Below are positions 1-5,754 of a stretch of 7,519 nucleotides of DNA, in pieces. The notes beneath the pieces are model-generated. The model worked only from the letters and a program-made list of their open reading frames with translations. It ran no database searches and had not been told where the DNA came from. The position numbers were made by a program, and so were the translations under genes. Origin of the DNA: Thermoplasmata archaeon (lineage in GTDB: Archaea; Thermoplasmatota; Thermoplasmata; Thermoplasmatales; B87-G9). The stretch is taken from NCBI GenBank assembly GCA_003649695.1, contig QMSR01000041.1, positions 1 through 7,519 of the forward strand, read 5' to 3'. Numbering within the stretch: position 1 is the first letter of the stretch; each line of letters opens with the position of its first letter.

Positions 1-283
<283 letters not shown>

Positions 284-958
284 ATGAGGATTACCTGGCT
301 CGGTCACTCGGCCTTCGAGCTCGAGAAGGATGGAAAGGTCCTCCTGATAGACCCCTTCATCACCGGCAACCCCGCTGCACCCAAGGGTGTCTCGGAGATC
401 AGGGCAGACGCCATCGCGGTCACCCACGCCCACGGGGACCACCTGGGAGACGCTCTGGAGATCTCCAAGAGGACCGGGGCGCCCGTAATCGCCATCTTCG
501 AGATTGCACAGTACCTCGCGGGCAAGGGAGCGAACACGATGGGCATCAACATGGGGGGCGAGGTCGAGGTCGCTGGCTTCCGCGTGGCCATGGTTCCCGC
601 GACCCACAGCTCCACCATCATGGAGGGCGGGAGGTGGCTCCCCGGCGGCTGCCCAGCGGGCTTCGTCATCGACAACAAGGTCTACCACGCCGGTGACACG
701 GGCCTCTTCTACGGCATGAAGCTGATCGGGGAGTACTACCGCCCCGAGGTCGCGCTGCTCCCCATAGGGGGCTTCTACACCATGGACGTGAGGCAGGCGG
801 CCAAGGCCGCAGAGCTCCTCGGGGTCAAGGCCGTCATACCCATGCACTACAACACCTTCGACGTGATCAGGGCCGATCCAAGGGAGCTGGAGAGGCTCCT
901 GGAGCCCCTGGGCATCAAAGTTTATATACTCAGACCGGGGGAAAGCGTGGAAGTATGA
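284..958 (+). CDS. UPF0173 metal-dependent hydrolase (metallo-beta-lactamase fold)
   Basis: A 224-residue soluble protein, the usual length for the UPF0173 family of metallo-beta-lactamase-fold hydrolases. It begins with the typical ITWLGHSAF strand (residues 3-11). The metal-binding residues are in place: H48, H50, D52 and H53 in THAHGDH, H108 in PATHSS, D138 in HAGDTG, and H188 in VIPMHYN near the C-terminus. A dinuclear zinc-type hydrolase is therefore expected, but the family's physiological substrate is not established and the sequence does not reveal it. No signal peptide or membrane segment is seen. The ATG at 284 matches the family N-terminus exactly. Its stop (956-958) overlaps the lon start in ATGA, so the two are probably co-transcribed, although a TATA-like box inside its last codons may also give lon its own promoter. 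The family is certain; the function is unknown. Confidence 0.93.
   Translation: MRITWLGHSAFELEKDGKVLLIDPFITGNPAAPKGVSEIRADAIAVTHAHGDHLGDALEISKRTGAPVIAIFEIAQYLAGKGANTMGINMGGEVEVAGFRVAMVPATHSSTIMEGGRWLPGGCPAGFVIDNKVYHAGDTGLFYGMKLIGEYYRPEVALLPIGGFYTMDVRQAAKAAELLGVKAVIPMHYNTFDVIRADPRELERLLEPLGIKVYILRPGESVEV
921..928 (+). promoter_or_regulatory. TATA box for lonB, inside the end of the upstream gene
   Basis: TTTATATA lies within otherwise GC-rich coding DNA, preceded by the purine-rich ATCAAAG (914-920), which resembles a BRE. Its centre is about 30 bases before the lon ATG at 955, which would place transcription initiation at or just before the start codon. There is no clear Shine-Dalgarno sequence before 955, in keeping with a leaderless message. 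The box also encodes the KVYIL stretch of the hydrolase C-terminus, so the AT-rich codons could be partly coincidental. Confidence 0.55.
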
Positions 959-2880
959 GTTTGCCCGAGGTGGACGAGTGGGTCAAGGGCCTCCCCTACA
1001 GGACCACCGCAGAGGTACCGGTGCCCGAGAGACTGATCGACCAGGTCATAGGGCAGGACGAGGCCGTGGACCTGGCGAAGAAGGCTGCCCTTCAGCACAG
1101 GCACCTGATCCTCGTGGGCCCCCCAGGGACCGGGAAGAGCATGATCGCGCAGGCCATGACCGAGTTCCTACCGAGGGAGGAGCTGGAGGACATCCTGGTG
1201 TTCCACAACGAGGAGGACCCCAACAGGCCCAGGATAGTGACGGTGCCGGCGGGCAGGGGAAAACAGATAGTGGAGAAGTACAGGAGGGAGGCCGAGGCCA
1301 AGAAGGCCTCTAGGAGGCAGATGGTGTTCTTCTCGGCCCTCATCCTGGTCCTCATGGGCCTCTACGTGGGTATCCTCAAGGGCAACTTCACGGCCATGTT
1401 CATGGCCATCATCGCGGCCGTCGTTCTGGTCACGGCCCTCAGTATGTTCAAGCAGGAGGAGAAGTACATGGTCCCGAAGCTCCTGGTCTCCCACTTTCCT
1501 GGGGAGAGGCCCCCCTTCGTGGACGCCACTGGGGCCCACGCTGGCGCCCTGTTGGGGGATGTCAGGCACGACCCCTACCAGAGCGGGGGTCTCGAGACCC
1601 CGCCCCACCTCAGGGTTGAGGCCGGGGCTATACACAAGGCCCACAAGGGCGTTTTGTTCATCGATGAGATAAATCTCCTGTCACCGGAGAGCCAGACGGC
1701 GCTCCTCACCGCGATGCAGGAGAAGAAGTTCCCGATCTCGGGCCGCAGCGAGCACTCGGCCGGCGCCATGGTCATGACCGAGCCCGTGCCCTGCGACTTC
1801 ATCCTGGTCGCGGCGGGGAACCTGGAGAGCATAAGGCACATGCACCCGGCCCTGAGGTCCAGGATTAAGGGGTATGGGTACGAGATCTACATCAAGACCA
1901 TGATGCCGGACACCGACGAGAACAGGAGGAAGCTCGTCCGCTTCGTCGCCCAGGAGGTGAAGAAGGACGGGAAGATCCCGCACTTCGACATGGAGGCGGT
2001 GGCCGAGATCATCAAGGAGGCCCAGCGCATGGCCGACAGGAAGGGGTACCTGACCCTGAGGCTCAGGGAGCTCGGGGGACTGGTCAGGGCCGCAGGCGAC
2101 CTGGCCAAATCCGAGGGGTCTCCCGTGGTGCGCAGGGAGCACGTCATCAGGGCCAGGAGGCTCAGCAGAGGCCTCGAGAAGCAGATCGTGGACAGGATCA
2201 TAGAGTTCAGGAAGGACTACAAGACCTTCTACACCGAGGGCGCCAGGGTCGGCATCGTCAACGGTCTCGCCGTGCTCGTGGGCTCTCAGGAGCTGGCCCA
2301 GTACTCCGGCATCGTGCTCCCCATAGTGGCGGAAGTGACGCCCGCGATGCAGAAGGATTCCGGAAAGATCATCGCCACCGGGAAGCTGGGGGAGATCGCG
2401 AAGGAGGCCGTGACCAACGTGTCAGCCATCGTCAAGAAGTACATGGGGAGGGCGATATCCGACTACGACATCCACATCCAGTTCATAGGGACCTACGAGG
2501 GGGTCGAGGGGGACTCCGCCTCCATCTCGGTGGCCACCGCCGTGATATCGGCCCTGGAGGAGATTCCGGTACGGCAGGACGTCGCCATGACGGGCTCCCT
2601 AGACGTTCGCGGTAGGGTGCTTCCCGTCGGGGCAGTCACGGCCAAGGTGGAGGCCGCCATAGAGGCCGGTTTCAGGAAGGTGATAATACCCAAGGACAAC
2701 CTGAAGGACCTGGTCCTCGGGAAGGACATGGAGGGTAGGATCGAGATCGTCCCCGCGGAGACCATCTGGGACGTCCTCGAACACTCCCTCGTCTCCACCC
2801 CCAGGAAGGAGAGCCTCATGAGAAGGATCATGAAGTCGCTGCACGTGGACCTGGACCTGGGGAGGCCTGCACCGTCTTGA
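955..2880 (+). CDS. Archaeal membrane-anchored Lon protease (LonB type)
   Basis: An ATP-dependent protease of 641 residues, within the normal range for archaeal LonB. Order of parts: Walker A GPPGTGKS at 55-62; a basic stretch followed by two hydrophobic segments at about 122-140 and 144-163, inserted between Walker A and Walker B as is typical of archaeal Lon; Walker B VLFIDEIN at 233-240; sensor-1 region AAGNL at 286-290; likely arginine finger at R301/R303; sensor-2 region with RLREL near 369-373; and a C-terminal Lon protease domain with the Ser-Lys dyad S521 (EGDSAS) and K564 (VTAKVE), 43 residues apart as in bacterial Lon. The long N-terminal substrate-binding domain of bacterial LonA is absent. 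It should sit in the cytoplasmic membrane with its ATPase and protease parts in the cytoplasm, degrading unfolded and regulatory proteins. The ATG overlaps the upstream stop in ATGA. All key residues are intact. Confidence 0.97.
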   Translation: MSLPEVDEWVKGLPYRTTAEVPVPERLIDQVIGQDEAVDLAKKAALQHRHLILVGPPGTGKSMIAQAMTEFLPREELEDILVFHNEEDPNRPRIVTVPAGRGKQIVEKYRREAEAKKASRRQMVFFSALILVLMGLYVGILKGNFTAMFMAIIAAVVLVTALSMFKQEEKYMVPKLLVSHFPGERPPFVDATGAHAGALLGDVRHDPYQSGGLETPPHLRVEAGAIHKAHKGVLFIDEINLLSPESQTALLTAMQEKKFPISGRSEHSAGAMVMTEPVPCDFILVAAGNLESIRHMHPALRSRIKGYGYEIYIKTMMPDTDENRRKLVRFVAQEVKKDGKIPHFDMEAVAEIIKEAQRMADRKGYLTLRLRELGGLVRAAGDLAKSEGSPVVRREHVIRARRLSRGLEKQIVDRIIEFRKDYKTFYTEGARVGIVNGLAVLVGSQELAQYSGIVLPIVAEVTPAMQKDSGKIIATGKLGEIAKEAVTNVSAIVKKYMGRAISDYDIHIQFIGTYEGVEGDSASISVATAVISALEEIPVRQDVAMTGSLDVRGRVLPVGAVTAKVEAAIEAGFRKVIIPKDNLKDLVLGKDMEGRIEIVPAETIWDVLEHSLVSTPRKESLMRRIMKSLHVDLDLGRPAPS

Positions 2881-3308
2881 GGGTCTTCGGCCTCGTACCC
2901 CCCGGGGACGTGGTCGGAGCCGCGAAGGAGATCCTGGCCAGGTACGAGGATCCCTTTTTGGTTGCGAGTCCCAGGGCCGTCGCGGGACCGAGGCACGCCC
3001 TCCTCTCCCTGCGCAGGGCCGTAAGGTCCTTCGAGGCTCGGACCAACATAGCTAAGACCGTGCACATGGAGGCCCTCCTCTACCTTACGGGGACGAGGAA
3101 CATAGGGAGGGCCCTCGAGCTGGCCGCAGTCTCAGAGGGTGACCCGGGCATCGTGCTGGTTGCGGAGAGACCCCCAGAGGGATGGGAGCTGCGCGAGGAG
3201 CTCATTGGCGGCCACTTCGACCGCACCCTCTTCGGCGTCCCGCCCGGGGAGGACCCGGAGCTCTGGATGATCGAGGCGGGGGCCCTTTTAGAGCTGGAGA
3301 AGATTTAA
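2877..3308 (+). CDS. cgi121: KEOPS complex subunit Cgi121
   Basis: A 143-residue protein of the Cgi121 family. The diagnostic central region is present: TNIAKTVHMEALLYL (56-70) followed by TGTRNIGRALEL (71-82) and then a strand GIVLVAE (91-97), corresponding to the family pattern of N-(I/L)-A-x-x-x-x-x-E-x-L-x-(Y/F)-L-x-G-x-R-x-I. In KEOPS (Kae1, Bud32, Pcc1, Cgi121), which makes the N6-threonylcarbamoyl group on A37 of ANN-decoding tRNAs, Cgi121 binds the Bud32 kinase and helps hold the tRNA 3' end. The start is taken as TTG at 2877, overlapping the lon stop in TTGA; no in-frame ATG gives the full N-terminal strand. Translational coupling to lon is likely. A Pcc1-like subunit lies 242 bases downstream in the same operon, which strengthens the call. 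Confidence 0.88.
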   Translation: MRVFGLVPPGDVVGAAKEILARYEDPFLVASPRAVAGPRHALLSLRRAVRSFEARTNIAKTVHMEALLYLTGTRNIGRALELAAVSEGDPGIVLVAERPPEGWELREELIGGHFDRTLFGVPPGEDPELWMIEAGALLELEKI

Positions 3309-3314
3309 GTTGGA

Positions 3315-3554
3315 ATGAAGACCAGCATCACGAAGTACTGCATGTTTCACCGAAAGGGAATGTGTTACTTCCTCGCCTCGGAGCCCAGGCCCTGCACCCT
3401 CTGCCCCAACTTCGCCTCCGCCTCACCCGAGCTCAAGAAGAAGCTGGGGATCGACAAGCCCGTCATAACGTTCTGGGACCTGGTCAAGCACGATCCCAGA
3501 TTGAGGGCCTTCTTCAGGGACAGGACCACCATGCAGATGACGCTGCCGGTATGA
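3315..3554 (+). CDS. Small Cys-rich, probably metal-binding protein of unknown function
   Basis: A 79-residue basic protein that I do not recognise. The N-terminal third carries four cysteines, C9, C17, C27 and C30 (spacing C-x7-C-x9-C-x2-C), with H12 nearby; the final pair sits in PCTLCPNF. This suggests a zinc site or, less likely, an Fe-S site. The rest (about 38-79) looks like a compact helical domain with aromatic residues (FWDLVKHDPRLRAFFRD, 53-69). There is no signal peptide or membrane segment. The ATG at 3315 lies 6 bases after cgi121, and its stop overlaps the ATG of pcc1 in ATGA, so it sits between two KEOPS subunit genes in one operon. It does not resemble Rpo12 or ribosomal protein L37Ae, small zinc proteins that occur near pcc1 or pfdB genes in some archaea. 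It is a real gene by context and by G/C-rich third positions; function is open. Confidence 0.75.
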   Translation: MKTSITKYCMFHRKGMCYFLASEPRPCTLCPNFASASPELKKKLGIDKPVITFWDLVKHDPRLRAFFRDRTTMQMTLPV

Positions 3555-5041
3555 GGGCGATACTCAGGATAAGAGGGGCAGACGGGGACATCCTCAGGAT
3601 CCTGGGCCCCGAGATGGCGGTGGAGTGGGAGAGGGCGCACCTAGAGACCCGCCTTAAGGGCGATCTCCTGGAAATAGTGATAAATGCCAAGGACCTTAAC
3701 TCCCTGAGGGCCGTGCTGAACTCCGTTGCGAGATGGATAGGCATGGCCCTTAGGGTCAGGGAGGTGCTGAATGTTGGCAGTTCAGGACAAGCTGAGGGAG
3801 AAGCTGGTGGCGATGGAGAAGCTGAGACAGGAGCTCTCAAACTGGCAGCTCCAGAAGCTGCAGCTGGAGCAGAAGATGAGGGAGCTGGACCTGACGGTCA
3901 AGGAGCTGGAGGGTCTGGGAGAGGGGAAAGAGGTCTACAGGATAGTTGGGGGCATCATGGTCAGGGTGGAGGACCCGAAGAAGCTGGTGGAGGACCTGAA
4001 GGAGGAGAGGGAGCTCCTGGAACTGAGGCTGAACACGGTTCAGAAGCAGTTGGAGAACCTGGAGAAAAGGGCAAAGGAGCTGGAGATGGAGTTAAAGGAT
4101 CTGATCCAGCGGAGCTCCTCAGGGGCGTAGAAGGAGATATTTGCATCCTCACACACGCCAATGCGGATCCTGACGCCATCGCGGCGGCGGAGCTTCTGAG
4201 GCGCTTCCTCGGCAGGGGGAGGATATTCTCACCTGGGGGCGTCGCCAAGAGTGCGAGGAGGCTTGTTCAGCACTTCAGGATCGACGTCGAGACCGAGAGC
4301 TGTCCCGAAGGCTGCTTCGTGATCGTGGTGGACACGGGTTCGAGGAACCAGCTCGGGCCCTGCAGCGGGGTGAGGGTACACGCCTGCCTAGATCACCACG
4401 TTTCCAGGGACGGTTTCGAGGATGCAATCTTGGAGTTCGTCGATCCAGATGCGCCCTCCACCGGGTGGCTCGTCTCGAAAATCTTCGGGGGACCGAGGGA
4501 CCGGGAGGAGGCCCTCCTCCTGCTGGCCTCGATTGTTTACGACACGGCCTCCCTCAGGCACGCAGATCCTTGGGTGGTGAGGGAGGTAGGGGAGCTCATG
4601 GAGAAGTTCAATATCCAGCTCCTGGACGTCTTCAGGCTCGTTGAGGAGGAGCTGGACTTCGCCAGGAAGATCTCCGTCATGAAGGCCCTCCAGAACCTCA
4701 GGTTCAGGACCGTCTCCGACATGGTCATAGCGGGAACCATAGTGCCCTCCAACGAGTCCCACGCCGCCAGGGCCCTCCTCCTGCTGGGGGCGGACGCAGC
4801 CTTCGTGGCATCCCAGAGGAAGGGGGGAGAGGTCAGGCTCTCGGCCAGGTTCTCGAGGAGGATCCTCGACCTGGGGGTTACGGCTACCGAGGTCCTGGAG
4901 AGGGTCGCCAGGGACATGGACTGCAGCTCCGGCGGGCACGCGGGGGCCGCGGGCCTCACCTGTGTGGGCGACGCCGAGGCCATCATAAACGCGGCCCTAG
5001 CGGTCACCGAGAGGCTCCTCAAGAGGGCACTCAAACATTAA
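3551..5041 (+). CDS. Pcc1-like KEOPS subunit continuous in frame with a DHH/DHHA1 phosphoesterase
   Basis: From the ATG at 3551, which overlaps the upstream stop in ATGA, a single frame of 496 residues runs without a stop. Residues 1-75 form a complete Pcc1-like domain ending in the typical helix (SLRAVLNSVARWIGMALRV, 51-69); Pcc1 is the small dimerisation subunit of KEOPS, normally 75-90 residues. Residues 76 to about 185 are Gly/Glu/Ala-rich low complexity and lie over pfdB, read in another frame. From E188 on there is a DHH-family phosphoesterase with all motifs: THANADPDA (201-209), VVDTG around D261, D281-H282-H283, D331 in VYDTAS, and the DHHA1 signature GGHAGAAG (461-468). Such enzymes are manganese-dependent nucleases or phosphatases (RecJ/NrnA type). 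No ATG, GTG or TTG lies in frame between the Pcc1 tail and the first catalytic motif. The sequence as given therefore predicts a fusion; non-canonical initiation, frameshifting or a sequence error are alternatives. Both domain calls are firm, the one-protein reading is not. Confidence 0.6.
   Translation: MRAILRIRGADGDILRILGPEMAVEWERAHLETRLKGDLLEIVINAKDLNSLRAVLNSVARWIGMALRVREVLNVGSSGQAEGEAGGDGEAETGALKLAAPEAAAGAEDEGAGPDGQGAGGSGRGERGLQDSWGHHGQGGGPEEAGGGPEGGEGAPGTEAEHGSEAVGEPGEKGKGAGDGVKGSDPAELLRGVEGDICILTHANADPDAIAAAELLRRFLGRGRIFSPGGVAKSARRLVQHFRIDVETESCPEGCFVIVVDTGSRNQLGPCSGVRVHACLDHHVSRDGFEDAILEFVDPDAPSTGWLVSKIFGGPRDREEALLLLASIVYDTASLRHADPWVVREVGELMEKFNIQLLDVFRLVEEELDFARKISVMKALQNLRFRTVSDMVIAGTIVPSNESHAARALLLLGADAAFVASQRKGGEVRLSARFSRRILDLGVTATEVLERVARDMDCSSGGHAGAAGLTCVGDAEAIINAALAVTERLLKRALKH
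3760..3766 (+). promoter_or_regulatory. Strong Shine-Dalgarno sequence for pfdB
   Basis: GGAGGTG is a perfect match to the anti-Shine-Dalgarno end of archaeal 16S rRNA and lies 4 bases before the ATG at 3771. It is inside the last codons of the Pcc1 domain. It supports independent initiation of prefoldin beta in the frame different from pcc1 and decides the pfdB start. Confidence 0.75.
3771..4130 (+). CDS. pfdB: Prefoldin subunit beta (nested inside the Pcc1-DHH frame)
   Basis: A 119-residue prefoldin beta subunit at the normal family length. It has the expected layout: N-terminal coiled-coil helix with heptads (about 3-48), the beta-hairpin core EVYRIVGGIMVRV (54-66), and a C-terminal coiled coil (about 69-112). 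Archaeal prefoldin is an alpha2-beta4 hexamer that captures unfolded proteins and passes them to the thermosome. Codons in this frame end mostly in G or C, as in neighbouring genes, whereas the Pcc1 frame across the same DNA does not, so this is the selected frame. Initiation at 3771 is backed by GGAGGTG four bases upstream. The gene lies entirely within the open frame joining Pcc1 to the DHH module. An out-of-frame TGA (3768-3770) abuts its ATG. Confidence 0.93.
   Translation: MLAVQDKLREKLVAMEKLRQELSNWQLQKLQLEQKMRELDLTVKELEGLGEGKEVYRIVGGIMVRVEDPKKLVEDLKEERELLELRLNTVQKQLENLEKRAKELEMELKDLIQRSSSGA
4112..5041 (+). other. DHH/DHHA1 phosphoesterase module, possibly translated on its own
   Basis: This segment holds the whole recognisable DHH plus DHHA1 enzyme, about 309 residues from ELLRGVEGD to the stop at 5039-5041, similar to stand-alone NrnA-type proteins. 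It is marked separately because it may be an independent gene rather than the C-terminal part of a Pcc1 fusion. The pfdB stop (4128-4130) falls inside its first codons. AAGGAG at 4131-4136 resembles a ribosome binding site, yet the in-frame codons after it are ATT (4139) and ATC (4145), not a normal start. The first in-frame GTG comes near 4319, after the first metal-binding motif, and would give a broken enzyme. The substrate cannot be decided from the sequence; short oligoribonucleotides or pAp are family precedents. Confidence 0.6.
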
Positions 5042-5043
5042 AC
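5031..5043 (+). promoter_or_regulatory. Candidate BRE/TATA element for mobB
   Basis: TCAAACATTAAAC spans the stop codon of the DHH frame. TTAAA (5038-5042) is centred 28 bases before the mobB ATG at 5068 and has an A-rich stretch just upstream, consistent with an archaeal core promoter and a leaderless transcript. The 26 bases between the two genes hold no Shine-Dalgarno sequence. It may start a second operon (mobB, thiI-like, PLD). The match to TATA is weak. Confidence 0.42.
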
Positions 5044-5067
5044 GTTGTTCGCAGATTCAACTCAAAG

Positions 5068-5754
5068 ATGCTGGGAGTCATCTCGATCTACGGCCCCCAT
5101 TCCTCGGGGAAGACCGGCCTAATAGAGAGGATCCTCGAAAGGTTCGGTAAGTGGAGGATTTTGGTCTTGAAGAAGACGCACCAAGAGTCCCTGGACACCC
5201 CGGGCAAGGACACCCATAGACTCTTCGAGAGGGCTTGGGCCGTCGCCGCCGCCTCAAAGCGCGAGTGGGTCCTCATCAGGAGAAACGAGGGGGACCTAAT
5301 GAGGTTCATAGAGGACCTGCGGAGGGAGATGAGGCCGGACCTCATCATCGTTGAGGGCTTCCTGGAAGGAGTCCCCTCGGTCGCCATGCCGGGCGACGAG
5401 AGGGGGAATCCTACCCTGGTCTACGATGGCGATGACGAGGCCGTCTTCCGCCTAGTGGAGAGGGAGATCCTGAAGAAGAGGGTCTACGACATCCTGCCCC
5501 ACCTAGACTGCGGGGAGTGCGGGGAGGACAACTGCGAGGCCTTCGCCAGGGCGGTCATAGAGAGGGGTAGGAAGGTATCGGAGTGCAAGTACCACAACCC
5601 CGGGGCAACGCTCTCCCTCACCGTCAACGGACAGCCGGTCTACCTAGGCCCCTTCGTCCACGAGCTCATGGAGAACGTGCTCATGGGGATCCTCAGATCC
5701 CTCAAGGCCCCTAAGGACATCAGGGAGTTCGAGCTGAGGTACAGGCGGAGATGA
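5068..5754 (+). CDS. mobB: MobB-like P-loop NTPase with C-terminal 4Fe-4S module
   Basis: A 228-residue cytoplasmic protein with two parts. Residues 1 to about 140 are a MobB-type P-loop domain: a strand then GPHSSGKTG (9-17, K15 and T16 binding phosphate), a KKTHQE stretch at 35-40 where MobB proteins have a conserved basic/His motif, and DLIIVEGF (91-98) for the second nucleotide-binding strand. MobB assists attachment of a nucleotide to molybdopterin or tungstopterin. Residues 143-176 carry C148-x2-C151-x4-C156-x16-C173, the pattern of the four-cysteine Fe-S domain also found in RnfB and in the large corrinoid Fe-S proteins. A conserved-looking tail follows (VNGQPVYLGPFVHEL, 186-200). The ATG at 5068 starts directly before the first P-loop strand. 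The stop overlaps the next start in ATGA. The family call is good; whether it serves pterin maturation or another sulfur/Fe-S task is not shown. Confidence 0.82.
   Translation: MLGVISIYGPHSSGKTGLIERILERFGKWRILVLKKTHQESLDTPGKDTHRLFERAWAVAAASKREWVLIRRNEGDLMRFIEDLRREMRPDLIIVEGFLEGVPSVAMPGDERGNPTLVYDGDDEAVFRLVEREILKKRVYDILPHLDCGECGEDNCEAFARAVIERGRKVSECKYHNPGATLSLTVNGQPVYLGPFVHELMENVLMGILRSLKAPKDIREFELRYRRR

Noticed and set aside
3182..3550. Upstream extension of the Pcc1 frame to an ATG at 3182
   Set aside because: It overlaps cgi121 and the Cys-rich gene, shows no Pcc1 homology, and the ATG at 3551 matches the Pcc1 N-terminus and the ATGA overlap.
4141..4143. TTG after the AAGGAG sequence as a start for the DHH gene
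   Set aside because: It is in a different frame from the DHH domain and soon meets a stop.
4388..4939. 183-codon minus-strand frame opposite the DHH domain
   Set aside because: It is the complement of a conserved domain with all catalytic motifs on the plus strand, and it shows no features of its own.
5042..5067. Transcription terminator between the DHH gene and mobB
   Set aside because: The 26 bases contain no T-run or convincing hairpin, so a terminator cannot be supported.
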